From positions 63,736,001 to 63,800,000 of the forward strand of contig CM114271.1 in the NCBI GenBank assembly GCA_050084515.1: DNA of 64,000 nucleotides, read 5' to 3'. This document shows, in pieces, positions 48,001 to 60,195 of this stretch. Numbering within the stretch: the first letter of the stretch is position 1; every line of letters begins with the position of its first letter. The notes under the pieces were generated by a model. The model was not told where the DNA came from and did not search any database. It worked only from the letters and a program-made list of their open reading frames with translations. Made by a program: the position numbers and the translations under genes. Source of the stretch: Blasia pusilla (lineage: Eukaryota > Marchantiophyta > Marchantiopsida > Blasiales).

Positions 48001-49759
48001 AGGTAACATGATGATAATCCTCTTGGATCTGGAAGGAAGAATCTGGTTTTGTAGGACTTAGACAGCAAAACCATGAGTATACCTCCTGCCTGCATCTAAG
48101 TCTACATGTTTTGAACTGAGCATATTCATGCGGCGTAAAATCTTAGATGGGTCGAAGGAGAGTTGGAAAGCTGTGTTCAAGTGAAAGGTGTTCACATATG
48201 GTGCACTGGATCCCATGATTGTGCAGCAGGGATGAAAGCAATAAAGAATATGTTCTGTTCACAATCTAGGATTTGCGTTGATGTGCATTTTTTCTTGGAT
48301 CAATGGTGCAGAGAGCAACTGGAGTTCCTTTCCAAGTTGAAGCTGCCCCCTCTGAGGTCTAATACGATGCCGTGGGTGGTTCATACTCCAAAATGCACTC
48401 TGCGATCTTGGACAGAAATAGAGTCTTTGGGTCAAGAACATCCAAACTCCTTTTACGTGACGGTGGGTGCGGCTTCTCAAGCAAGTAACAAAGAGTCCTT
48501 GACGGTAGGCGCTTCAATTACATCAGCAGGTGAGATGGAGGCAGGCAGAGAGGACGGCGAGTTGCCATCAAGTGTGGTGCCGCCTTCAAGTAGTGGAGCA
48601 GGTTCAAGTGGGAACAAACTGCCCAGTGGAAAGGACATGGGTCAAGTGGATACATCAGGGTTTGGGACAGGTGTAAATACTAGTAAAGAAGTCGTGGATA
48701 CACCATCCAAGAGTTCTAATGGAGAGAGAAGGTCCAGGCGGGATAAGACAGTTAACACGAAATCGTCGTCAACAGCCCGGGAAGATGCATACTTAGCAGG
48801 TCTTGGATCATCACTTGTTCCAGGATTTGATGCACTGATGGAGGACGGAATGGATGGTCTGGAAATTGAACCTTTTGCAGAAGAGAATTCAGATGATGCA
48901 AATGATTCCAAGAGTAGATGGGGTTGGGAGACACATGGAGCTCACAGGTTTCGAGCAGTGTTGCGGAGAGAGAATGGCCTGGGTGGGAAGCGCCTGGAAT
49001 TGGAAGCTCAGGTCTCCTCTGAGTCCTCTTTGTGGTCCTGGATTTACGGAGTCTTTGGTCTTTCCAGTAGTATTGTTTACTTAGCAGTCTCTCTACAAGA
49101 TATTTTTGATTCGAGCAAGCTGGGATATTGTGTTTTAATCTCCTATTTTTAATCCCCTGCTGCAGATAGAAGTCACTCTGGAGTACCCGCTGAGGCCTCC
49201 CATATTCCACTTGCGAATTTCATCACCAGGAAGTAAGGAGGCATCTTCTCTGCCTGCTGCACCTCCTGGAGTGCTGGATGTTATTGAATCCATGGTTATT
49301 GGTGAGGCCAATGTTGTCGAGTGGTTCAATGAACTTCGAGCTATTGAAGCTGAGGTAAATATCTAGACAGTGCCTTGAGCAGTTTTGAAATGTATGATTT
49401 GCCTGAGCTTGGTGAGAGTATATGTGTTTCTTACTCCAGAGCTTGGAGGTTTTCATTTGGATTGGAAGGTTCTTATATGGCCTCTTTCATGCATGCAGAT
49501 AAACATTCACCTCCCGAGTAATTTATCAAAGGTGGAAGTGAACTATACATTGGCTCATCAGCTTGCACTTCTCATCATGCTTTACGACCGTGAAGTGGAT
49601 AATGAAATAGATTCACTTGGTGGCCACGGTCATACGTCGAATTCAATCTTTGTGGACTATCCAGGTGGTAAAGTGGGGTTGCGAGCTTTGAGAGGGAGGG
49701 ACCGGCGCAAAGCAATTGCATGGAACCATGAACAGGGCATTTTTGAGCATCGTTCTTAG
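45078..49759 (+). CDS. THO5: THO complex subunit 5 (THO5), eight exons
   Basis: THO5 belongs to the nuclear THO/TREX complex, which couples transcription to mRNA export and, in plants, acts in small-RNA pathways. Exons with GT/AG borders and consistent phases: 45078-45233, 45480-45770, 45994-46330, 46565-46911, 47453-47715, 48312-49011, 49166-49354 and 49499-49759, 847 residues in total with no stop or shift. Plant THO5 proteins are about 700-820 residues. Diagnostic segments are LQLHNLLYEKNYYLKAIKAC (exon 2), KHQESLEARKRTLQESI and LAELLPPPLYILYSQLL (exon 3, coiled coil), RRRKRVKK (exon 4, possible nuclear signal) and LFPDDTGLDLP. Others are WAQHLAGIDFLPETPP and YRQQHRVLTVI (exon 5), VTLEYPLRPPIFHL (exon 7) and LRALRGRDRRKAIAW near the end (exon 8). 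Exon 6 has a long Ser/Gly-rich, acidic insert. The gene looks intact. Confidence 0.93.
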
Positions 49760-52700
49760 TAGCAATGATGCACAGTATGTTTTTGGAATGCCACCACATG
49801 GCGGCAGCTTTCGATACATGCTCTAGGAAGAGAATCCTCAACAGGGTGTAGCTGATGCAGGCTACAGTGGACTTGTTCAAGCCCTTCAGTGGGCTTTGCA
49901 AAGGCTGTTAAAGTGGCCCAAGGTGCATTTAGGTTTCTGTTGTAATGAATGGATTTTACTGTGCAGTAGTGAAGTTTTGTAGTAAATGGCTTCAGTCAGA
50001 TTCCCGTGGAGCGTTGAGCGTAAAGTCTTTACTCTCCATGTCCAGAGTGCAATGAGAGGCAATTGCTCACCTTGCTTTCCCAGTATGCATGGCATAATTG
50101 GGTACGAGCAAGTACTCGTTTAATTTCACCTAGGATTCGGATAGAACTCCTTGTGACAGCACTGGGATTTTACGATTTGGAATGAAACAGGAATTACTGG
50201 TTGACTTACGGGTGGACTGATCAAAACCATCAGTTTAGTTTCTATGAAGTGCCAAAATTTGTATGCCAGTTCCCAGAGTCCCTCGTAGATTCTGTCCATT
50301 GTAGGAGCACCTACGGAAGTCGGGTGCCAGAGGATGCAGCTAAGATGGTTGATTGAGCTACGTAGGGTGTACAGCAACCCTACGAGGAGTCACTCCTATC
50401 CAAGGTTTTGCTATCAATTAACGAGCGCAGATGATGAACGGCCTTCTATTGTTGGGCTTTTATTCATGTGTCAAACTGGGTAGCCTTCCAACTCACGCAG
50501 GTAGCCTCGAGTTGGGTCAGACAATCATGAATCCAGTCATACCCTTGTCATCCTTCCTGATGCTCCTCCCGCATCACTACTGCAACCCATCAGGTGTCAA
50601 CCTGGTTGGGATCGTCAATTCCCACAAGTAATCACCGAAGACTCGTACTCGGCTCCCTAGGAATGCATACCGGAGGTCTGGCTCACGATGTAACTTGCAT
50701 CGCACACATTGATAGACTCATACTCCTTTCATGGATGTAGACCACCCTGCAATATTGAAGCACGAATCTCGGAGCGATGTGGACGCCTCTTTGGATATCC
50801 ACAATCTCTGGGTTGTTCCATGTCGCAATATTTGTCTTCCGTTGGACGTATTGGACTATCAGGAATGCAACCCAAAGCCTTGTTCGCTCATGCGCTAATT
50901 CGAAATGTAGAGATCAAGATTGTGTTCGTGATTCCAGAAGGCGTGATTGTGGTCAGAGGTAGGTAGCGACTGGGAGCGTATATCAGATTCTTGGATAAGA
51001 GGAGTGGAGCCGATGGAAGGAAGTTGGTGGGATGTAGTGCCGGTTAGTGATGGTTCGGTTTCTTCGACCTGAGCAGTGTCACCATCCGAGAAAGCTGGTG
51101 AGCTGTAGTGATTGTGAATGTCTATTTTGTGTCTTCGACCGGAGGACAGTCAGATCGCAGGATACTGGTGAGTTGGAGTGACCGTTTGCTTGATTGCTTC
51201 GATTGGCAGCCGTAAGAATCAGGAAAATCGGTTGACGTGAACATGTGGCACCAGTTAATGGGAAGTTTGGTCAGGTTGAGCGTACGACGGAACGGAGGGA
51301 ATTACTCGGGGCGAATCCTTGCATGTACTGCTTTTGATCGGTGCTGCGATGGGATGCATTGAGATTTGGAGGGTAGTATCGTGGAAAGAAGACCTGGAAA
51401 ATTCCCGAGAGACGACGAGGAAAGGTCATCCACTCTCTACTTTGTACCTCTCATTCCCTCCCATCTACATCCTTTTTCGAACCGTGAAGACTTCGCAGGG
51501 TACCTGTCTCGTATTTCTGGTCCTTCTCTTGATATCGCAACTACTTCACACCACACCATCCTCCAAGGTAAACCCCCTTCTTTCCGTCACTTCACCAATG
51601 GTGCCCTACTCGGATCCCATCCTCACTTTTAAAATCTCTGGATACTCTGTTTTATTCCTCAGAACACCTAAGCACCCTCCAGCCAGAGCAATGTCGAGCA
51701 CACTTTCTCGGGGTCTAGCAATGCAATGACTAGCAGTACACATATTATATATTCTGTTCATACTGACAGCTCATCATCTCATTGCACATTTGGAGAGTTT
51801 TAATCTTCGTCTCACAAATCATTCGTTCCTTCGGATGTGAGGCGAGGGCATCATAGGATTGATCGGTGTCGAACTCAATTACCCATCTTCCTGCACCTGA
51901 GTTGTGCCGAGAGTTTTATCATCCCCATCTGATGGACTGTTCTGAATTCATCGCCCTTTGGCTCTTCAATTGGGTTGGTACCTACAGATTGGGATGATTA
52001 TGTTCGCAATGATCTATGTACTCGTCTCTCTCCACGTGAAGTTGACACATACATTCGTCCACACTCGAATTGAGCGAATGAGATCCGTGGGCCCGTGCAG
52101 GATTGAAGTCATCTCTAGAGTGGGACTACTTCACTTGTCTCGTGCTGATTTGACGATGTTAGGGTTATTACACTAGATCCCTCTGGACTTGCATCAGGAA
52201 CCACTACTTCATGAGTATAACAACCTCATAAGTATAGTCTCTCCCTGACACGGCAGTGATAAAAGACTCCATCACGGAATTGCCTGACTCATCACTTGCT
52301 ACAGCAATCCTCGTGGCTGCTCTCATGTGGCACATTCTCCCTTTCATCGCACCAATCCTCGTCTCCAGCAATATCCAACCCGGGCGTGGATTCCGTCGGG
52401 CCGCAGGTCGCGAGGGATGAAAGGTACTACTCGGAATCTAGGCTTTCTTGACTTCTTCTGATCGCACCAATCCTAGTCTCCAGCACTGTCCAACCAGTTC
52501 GATAGTCGCGAGGCTATGAAAGGCTCTACTTACTTGACACTTCCCGTCCGACTCTAGGCGAAGATGTCTCCCACACCCTCTGCTGGCCGAGCAACACGTT
52601 TTGGAGACTCCGACCAGGTGACGGAGAAACATCGGGAATACCGATGAGGTACTGTAGCTTGTGGTGTAAAGAGCTTTCTCGTATGCCCTAACTCAGCGCG

Positions 52701-53608
52701 GTAAACACTCGCTCTGTTCGGAAGAGAAGAATCTCCTAGCTCTATCATGTGCTCTTCCCTCCCTCCCTCCCTCCGTTTCTAGTGACGTCTGGTCTATGAA
52801 ACCTAGGCTGCTACACGTTTAGCCTACCATACGTAGAGTCCCTTCCGTCGTGTTCGTCTGCTTCGACCGTAGCCTGGGTTCGCTGCCCAAGCTTGCCACC
52901 CTGGCCGGCAACGTTCTCTCCCTGGGCCCCAGTCGGAGTTCACTTTTCGCTCTCTCTGACAGGAGAGCATCCGGCTCTCCTTCCGTACACGTATGTATTA
53001 TTCACGCAGTGGAGAGAGAAGGCCTTCTGCATTGAAGTAGCTCCGGCTTCGCTCGCTCAATCATTCAATCTCTCTCTCCTCTCCTACCCACAGGCCATGC
53101 GGAGTAAACGTAGAGATGCCGATGCCTTCCTCCCTCTCACGGAACTGCCGCGGCGCTCGTCCTCGTCGGCCTCAGGACTCCATGAATTCCGGAGTCCATC
53201 CGCTCTCTCTCTCGCACACATGACGGTTTCACTCGCTTCACTGCGACGCCCAAAGAAAGAAAGCAAAAAGGAAGAAGGAAAAAAAGCGAACTTCTGCAGT
53301 GCTTCAAGCCCAACCCTAACCCGTAGCACCTGGAGCTCCACGTGTTCCGGCAGTCCGCGAGGTAGCTTTCCCCCACATGATGCCGACCGAATTTGACTTC
53401 CCCAGCAAAAGCGAAACTGTTCTGATATCCTCTTCTCCCGTCTCTCTTCTCTTTCCACGTGAAACGCGTCGCTCATGTCTAACTTCTCTTCCTTTGTCTC
53501 CTTGCTCTCTACATGCAACAACACAACAACAAATGTTTTCTCGCGACTTTATGCGTCACGTCCCTTCATGGACTTTTTTTAATACAAAATATATGCGGTT
53601 TTGTTCCA
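49760..53608. other. THO5 3' flank and gene-free interval
   Basis: The THO5 3' UTR probably occupies the first few hundred bases. No further gene is recognised. Around 51050-51200 a 'CTTCGACC...GGTGAG(C/T)TG(T/G)AGTGA' segment occurs twice. CCTCC repeats lie near 52755-52775. The stretch 52800-53530 is GC-richer, open on both strands (52893-53396 +, 53524-53084 -) and pyrimidine-rich; it resembles the 5' region of a gene but shows no identifiable protein. Confidence 0.35.
52344..52545. repeat. Tandem duplication of about 110 bases
   Basis: ATCGCACCAATCCTCGTCTC at about 52347 returns as GATCGCACCAATCCTAGTCTC at about 52459. Each is followed by CAGCA.T.TCCAACC, then GTCGCGAGG and ATGAAAGG.(T)ACT. 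Identity is high in these blocks and lost between them. Confidence 0.6.
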
Positions 53609-53640
53609 CTAGTAAGGTGGCTCTTGTATGCACAACGGAT
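53609..53640 (-). mobile_element. Helitron 3' end (minus strand)
   Basis: On the minus strand a weak hairpin region is followed by CCACCTTA and CTAG at 53612-53609, then T. It matches the terminal string of the other Helitron 3' ends. The partner 5' end was not found. Confidence 0.45.
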
Positions 53641-55346
53641 TGGTTGAATTCTCCTTGAGAAACAAACAATTTTTTGGCATCTAAATAAATTCAGCATCTA
53701 TGTGTCATGTTAGGAAGGTGATTTGAAAAGTACATGTTATATTATTGCCTATTCTATACTACTGCAATGACAAGTATGCTAGTCTACTATAGTTGTGATT
53801 ATAGTATAGACTAGCATGTGTTCAAAGATTTTGGAGTGGTTTGTCTCCCAAATAAATTTCAAGTAGCAATTGAAAGGACCAACCAAGTCTATATATGTGG
53901 AAATGGATAGACACCCTATTACTATGAAGCTAATACTCATGTAGTTCTAGTAGCAGATTGACACGTGTATGTAGGGTGAAAATGATGTGCATGCCCACAA
54001 CAATATTGTATTTAAGAATTAAAACAAAAGGGAATTATTTCATTCAGAAAGAGTATTTGAAAAAAAATGGAAGATTCATAATCTTATGATGACATGTCTC
54101 TTACCTTTTCTACTAATCTAGGGTTGGAATAATTTTATTAAAAATATTTCTAAAATGTAAGAGTATACACATATTTCTCCAAAATATAAGAGTATACACA
54201 TTGAGTTTGAGAGACTCTTCTATGAGAAGATTATTTCCTAAAATGAATGATATATTTTCCAAGGAGGAAATGTAAGATGTCATATTAACTCTCATGAAAA
54301 GAAACATACTAATGGGACAATTCATGATTCATCTATACTTTAATTTAAATAAAAAGGATCTTTAATCTAGAAAGAAAATCATGAAATAAAGAAATCCTAA
54401 TGACACAATAACGAGGCTTCTCTTGCTTTTTTGAGATATTCAATTAAATAAAAATGATCATTTTCTAAAAGTGGATAAAAACCTTAAGATATGTTAATGC
54501 TTCTTTAATCCATCTCACATCCATTTTTGCTAACCCTAATAATAAAGTGACATCCTTTACACTTTAAAGGGAGAAAGAGAAGAATAGTGTTGACATTTAT
54601 TGATTTCTCTCAACTTAAGATAAGAGACAATAATGAAGAAATTAAATCTCAATTCTTCTTAAGATATCCAATTTAAGTAGAGGGAAAAAAAATTTGCTTG
54701 CAAGAAATCACATGCATTCTTGACAAACATAAGAACCCACCACACAAAAAAGTTCCAACCAAAATTTCTCCACATAGAGAAATGGAGAGATATGGATTTG
54801 ATGTCAATTCCTATTCTTGCCCATACTACCTTTTTAGAAGTCTTGCTATGTTCCCTATCAAGGATTAGCAAGCATCCAAAGTCCCCCAATGAGTCTAGTA
54901 ACGGGTACATACGAGACATATTGAAAAAAATTAATTATCATTTCAGCCAAAGACAAATTTCATTCATAGGAAAGAGATATCAAGAAAATTTCCTCAAAAC
55001 TCTTTCATGTGATGGCAAAAAGTGACATTTTTTTTTGGATTTAATGCTAAAGATAAAGCATCCACAAATTATAGGGCATATGGAAATAATCCATTGAAAA
55101 GAAGCAAAGACATTATGGAAAGGTGACCAAATCTTGTAAGAGTACAAATCATATTTTATGGTTTGGAAGAAAAAGCTCATCCACCATTCTACTCAACCAA
55201 CCCCCCTAGCCCAAAACAAACAAACAAGTCTCACTCATAGAACTAAAGTGTTGTGAAGTTTTGCCAATGAAGACAAGAATTGAAGAAGTCAATCCAAAGA
55301 GCTTCTTTTTGGACATTTTTGGGACACTTTTTACCATCAATTGTAA
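53641..55346. other. AT-rich gene-free interval
   Basis: A hairpin lies at 53776-53817 (ATGCTAGTCTA ... TAGACTAGCAT, with a two-base bulge). A near-duplicate string TCCAAAATATAAGAGTATACACAT follows a similar copy 30 bases earlier (about 54150-54200). No gene is recognised. Confidence 0.35.
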
Positions 55347-56262
55347 TCTATATAATAATTGGCGACCACATAGGCATAATACGATAAGATAGGCAACATC
55401 CTTGAATTTTATTGCTTGAGCCCGTTAGATGGGTAGAAATAGAACAAAGGAAACGAATAGGGATTTGATTGGAATATATATTAATCAATTAATAATTAAT
55501 TTAATCTTATATTGGGTGATTATAAATATTAATAAATTATAATTAATATGATAAATAACCAAAATTTGAGAAAAATTGCCTCAATTCATATTTGATGGAA
55601 AAAGGAAATAAAAATTTAATGGAGGAGTAGATTTTGTTTAAATTTTATGGAAAGATAAAATTACTTAGTGTATTAGGATATCATTTAAATTTGAATGGAG
55701 GATTGTAATTACTAAGAACAGTGAAATGTTATTACTCTTCTAAAATTTTAGAAAATATAAATCATATTTAAAATTTGAAATAAACATCATGTTCATTTTT
55801 TGAAATAATTTTATTAATTCACATAAGATATTTTGGGAAAGGAAAATGAATTTGAATGGAAAAGGAAAATGATTTCGTTGATTAAAATTAGCTAAGATTT
55901 TGGTTAGTGAATGTTATTTTGGTGGAAAGAATGGAAGGGGAATAATAGTTATTGTTTGAGTTTTTACGGAGGAGTGAAATTATTTAGGGGAGATGAGTGT
56001 TATTTAATTGTGTTATTTTCTTACTCTTTTAAGATTTAAAAAATTGGAAATTATACTTAAATTTGAATTTTTAAAAATAATTCAAAACTATTATTGACAC
56101 CTATTTTTTAAGGCCTTATTGACATGAGGTAATTGGACAAGAAAAAAATGCTTCACGTATTATGGGCATGAAGAAAAAAATTTGAATTTGTATGTAGCAT
56201 CACTAACAAAAGCTCTTCAAACACTTTTTTCTTTTCCGTGGATCGCACGGGTACCTTACTAG
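55347..56262 (+). mobile_element. Non-autonomous Helitron, copy 2 (complete ends)
   Basis: It starts TCTATATAATAATTGG after A (55346). It ends with hairpin CCGTG-GATCG-CACGG, GTACCTTA and CTAG at 56262, followed by T. The 916-base body is AT-rich, non-coding and similar along its length to copy 1 (14206-15107). Intact 5' TC, 3' hairpin and CTAG make this the best-preserved member of the family in the window. Mobilisation would depend on a Rep/helicase such as the relics at 31.0-34.6 or 60.2-62.3 kb. Confidence 0.8.
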
Positions 56263-56449
56263 TGTAAGAAGAAAACAATCTCTTAAGTATAGGGTTTCTA
56301 TATTTCAAAAAGTGTTAGTAGGTGTGGTCCAATTTTTCCATGTAAAATCTCTTTTCCATAGTACAAGTAAGGATGATGGAGGTGCAATATAGTGGATTTT
56401 TAAAATTTTGATAAGAAAAATGTTTTTTTAATAAAATAATGAAAGTTAC

Positions 56450-56659
56450 TTTTTGTCTTGCCATGGTAGGTTAGATGGATGCGCTAATATAAACGAAGGA
56501 AGAGTTAAATGACTTTAATTTTTTGTCTTGCCATGGTAGGTTATATGGAAGTGCTAATATAAAGGAAGGAAGAGTAAAATGAAAGTAATTTTTTGTCTTG
56601 CCATGGTAGTTTATGTGGATGCTCTAATATAAAGAAAGCAAGAGTAAAATAAAAGTAAG
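56450..56659. repeat. Three tandem copies of a 70-base unit
   Basis: The unit TTTTTGTCTTGCCATGGTAG plus about 50 bases (TTATATGGATGCGCTAATATAAA...GAAGAGTAAAATGAAAGTAA) occurs at about 56450, 56520 and 56590 with roughly 85-90% identity and constant spacing. Confidence 0.8.
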
Positions 56660-56939
56660 GTAAAAACAAGGCACTCCAAACGCCACTACTTTAAGATACT
56701 TAAAGAAATAATTTTGTGAAATCATTTCCATTTAAAAAGCCGTTTCAATTCTTTTGGAATAGCAATGGACTAGTACGAAGGTGTATGGATTCCAAAAGGA
56801 CCTCTAATAAATAGACTCAAAATCGGCCCAAAAAAAATACCCTTACTTATACCATATCACATTGCTCCATCATTACATGAAAAAAATTCCAAGAAACATG
56901 ATTTTCAAAATATTTATAGCATATTTTATCTGAATTTGA

Positions 56940-57470
56940 TATAACAAAGTGGCTATATAAATGCTTGGATTTCCTCTCCATATAAATGAGTGTAGAACTA
57001 GAACTGGTTGGATTGCCACTCCATAGAAATTGGCTTGGAAGAAGCTTCGGTTGCCGTAAAACACTAGGCCTAAAAAATGGTTGTATTTCCATGCATACTA
57101 ATGAGCCTAAAAAGGTTGGGTAGCTCCTTATAAATATGCTTCAAAAGGGGTTGGGTTGCATTCCATTCGTACAAAATAAATGAGTGTAAAAGGGGTTGGT
57201 TGCCTCTACATACGTGTATATATACGAATAAATGAGTGTAAAAATGGGGTCAAAATGGATTGGGTTGCCACTCCATACGTGTATATACGTATAAATGAAT
57301 GTAAAAGGCTTTAAAGGCGATTGGGTTGCATATATATATATATTTTTATATATTTATATGAATTAATGTAAAAAGGGCTTTAAAGGGGATTGGGTTCCCA
57401 TTCCATACGTATAAATGAGGGTACAAATTGGTGGCGTTGCCACTACATATAAATAAAGGCCACGAAGGGT
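56940..57470. repeat. Degenerate minisatellite, about 60-70-base units
   Basis: The phrase 'GGTTGGGTTGCCACTCCATACGTATAAATGAGTGTAAAA' and variants recur about eight times, some interrupted by TATATA expansions (about 57330-57355). Units drift in length. No coding. Confidence 0.65.
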
Positions 57471-58748
57471 TGGCTTGACACTCTCTGGATTTCCAAGGTT
57501 AGGAGGTTGGGAGGGGGGGGGCTTCTAATGATGCGGTCATAAATATGTACCCATAGGATACAACAATGCCTCACATGGAGTTTTCTCCCACTCTTATTTT
57601 TCTTTAACCACAATAGCCACACTGGCATTTGAGAATAGTTTGAAGGGATGTAGGTATTCCTTAGTAACATCGGAAATCTAGGAAAATTATTGTTTTTTCG
57701 CATTGGAGATTTATGAGTGAATGAAAATCTACAAAGACATGTATGTAGACTAACAATTTAGGTGTTGGAAATGGTAAAGTTGCAAGATGGGGGTGTTAAG
57801 AAAATGTAGAGTTGAAAGAATAAGGTGAAAGTGGTAGGCTGAATATGTTGAGTATATTTTTAGAAGAGTTTCTCTTGCAAGATATTTGGCCTGTGTGGAA
57901 TCGTAGATGGTCGATTGTGTATGGCCTTCAAAGGTCTATCCACAAGAGTCTCTTATGAGATTTGTGCTATGTAAGTGAAGAACCAGTGCTAGTGCATACG
58001 TGATTTATGAGAGAAATTGCCTCAATTAGTTATGTGAATTGGGATGACTATTCAATGTTGAGAGATATGGTAGTAATGAAAAAAAATGTTGTAGTAGAAA
58101 TTGGTGCTCATTTGCAAAGGCAGAGTGATGAATCCAAAATGCATAGATGGAAAATATAAGTTGAGATTATTGAAGAAGGTGTACAAGTGCAGGGCAATAT
58201 TTGAAATCTTGGAAGGTACGAAATACATCACAATACAATTGAATTTAAAATTTCTCCAATAATAACACTTGAATCCAATATATTAGTAATATAGTGTCAT
58301 GGCTAGAGGCTGAAGAGTCCTGCATATACAAGTAATGACCAATAGAACTTTCAAAAATCTAGTCACAAAGTAAAGACTTGACAATTGTTGCCTATAACAA
58401 CAACTTTGGATTTTCAATCACATCATGAATATCCTTAATTGAATCTTTAAATTATGCACTATCTTCCTTGAGGTTCTTCTTGTAGTAACAAATCTGCTTT
58501 GTGTACATGTTTTTCTCTTTTACAAGAGAAGTGAGAATTGTAGAGAATATCAATATGTATATTCAAGTTAAAAGCATGACCTTGAACCTCATCCACCTTG
58601 GATATTACGCTGTAATATGAATGAAGTGGGACATGAAAACGTTGATCATGCCATGTAATAGATGAAGAACCTACATGAAAAGAACTTTGGGGTGGAACTA
58701 TAAATGAAATGAAGATCTACCTAGATAACTCTACTATGTAATGCATAC
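57471..58748. other. Gene-free interval
   Basis: A G9 run occurs near 57513-57521. Short frames on both strands are not recognisable. Confidence 0.3.
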
Positions 58749-59532
58749 TGTCACATCTGAGTAGCCGATAGGCCGAGATCTATCGTGGATAGGGCGTAGG
58801 AGCCAGCGGACTATCTTGAGTGTAACTTTGTCCCACGGTGTCGGATGAGGTTGAGGATAGGTCCATTGTGTCAGGAACATCGTTCCTGACAACTTTCATG
58901 TTGAGGTCTTTTACAGCCGGGTGACTTGTTGACCAGGTCACCCACCCCTGGTAACCTGTGCGCGCAGGTTACCAAGGGAAGGGCTATTTTTAGGGGAAGA
59001 GCCTTTTGGCTCTTCCCAACCCTATATAAGAGAGGAAGATGGCTTTCCTAAGCCATCTTTCTCATGTTGGGCCGTTGGAGCACCTCCCTTGTATGTGTGT
59101 GAGCTAGGACTAGGGTGCTATCGTCCGGATTTCTTGATAGCACAGGGTGGACGAGGCTCGATATGCCGATGTAGATTGAGGAGTGGAGTTTTAGGCTGGG
59201 TGTGCCGTTTTTACTTACTCTTTATTTTTACATGAGAAAGATGTCAAGGGGCTGGTGGGAATTCGTTGTTTGGAGGTAGACAAGCGAGTTGCCTTGGTCG
59301 GGAGCCCCTGGAGACGTGTGTGTGACATTTTGTGTGTCATTTTTCTGTTCGAAAGGCCGTGGGCGGAAGCGCAATCCGTTTTTTCTCAGATTTTGCTGGT
59401 GCGGATTGATGGGGGACAGCAGCCGAGTGTAGTGTGTGGTGGGGCGTCGGGTGTACGCAAGTGAGGGTGTCGAGAGAGAGAAGAAAGAAGGTTTGGGCTT
59501 GCAGCCACCGGGGGGCTGTTAAGTAAACACGG
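58749..59532 (+). repeat. Solo LTR of the methyltransferase retrotransposon family
   Basis: It begins TGTCACATCTGAGTAGCC and matches the LTR at 5719-4933 over its length; similarity ends after TTAAGTAAA near 59527-59532. No gag or pol follows, so it is a solo LTR left by recombination between two LTRs. The bases outside (CATAC left; CATTA or similar right) hint at a target duplication that has mutated. It contains five short inverted repeats and a TATA box: GTCAGGAAC/GTTCCTGAC (58870-58890), GGGTGAC/GTCACCC (58919-58943), TGGTAACCTG/CAGGTTACCA (58949-58974), GGGAAGAGCC/GGCTCTTCCC (58994-59017) and AAGATGGCTT/AAGCCATCTT (59036-59059). Confidence 0.85.
59023..59029 (+). promoter_or_regulatory. 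TATA box of the solo LTR
   Basis: TATATAA lies between two hairpins and is conserved in the other LTR at 5445-5439. The downstream hairpin (59036-59059) would lie at or just before the transcript start. Confidence 0.6.
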
Positions 59533-60195
59533 CACATTACATCTGCAATAATGTAATGGAAAAGTAACTAGAAGAGATTATTGCAGATTACATCAGATTT
59601 TATTGCAGATTTACCACAGATTGTAAAAAGAAGGTAATATGATAAGGTGATAGAGTGATATAGTAATGATAAGACAAACACATACATCTTATCTCACATC
59701 AGGCACATTTGCACTTTCTTGATAACTTAGGGGTACTATGCTCATATGTAGGACGATCAAGGCTTGGATCATGAGATATAGACTCAAAGTCTTGGTTATC
59801 AAAGTCAAGTAAGATAGGCACAATATGCCGATTGGAAGTATCTAACGGAGGTGGAGTGAGATCTAGTAGTTCTTCATTTAATTGAAAAATTAAGTTTCAT
59901 TTGTCTTGCAACTATATATTGCTACCCACATACAATAGTTGTCGTGAACGCATGTCTAAGATTCATGCATATATATCTATACCTACAAAATTGGGCATGC
60001 CCCAATATAAAATCAGTCATGGTTCACATATGAACTTTGAGTTAAGCAAGATTCTTGAAGATATGCTAGCATACCATTAAGTCTCAATGTGGCTCAACAT
60101 TCTCCCAATTATACAAATTACGATAGCAACAAAAGAAACCAAAGAAGCAGCGATAAACTCTAAATTTGTGATCTTTGATCAATCATAATCCACTC
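59533..60195. other. Gene-free interval with a small hairpin
   Basis: ATCTGCAATAAT (59541-59552) and ATTATTGCAGAT (59577-59588) are perfect inverted repeats, and TTATTGCAGAT occurs again at about 59603. Nothing else is recognised. Confidence 0.4.

Noticed and set aside
48752-49210. 152-codon minus-strand frame
   Set aside because: It is antisense to THO5 exon 6 and its intron.
53084-53524. Overlapping plus (52893-53396) and minus (53524-53084) frames of about 150-170 codons
   Set aside because: The region is GC-rich and low-complexity, which opens several frames at once; neither product is recognisable. A 5' UTR or promoter of an unseen gene is possible.
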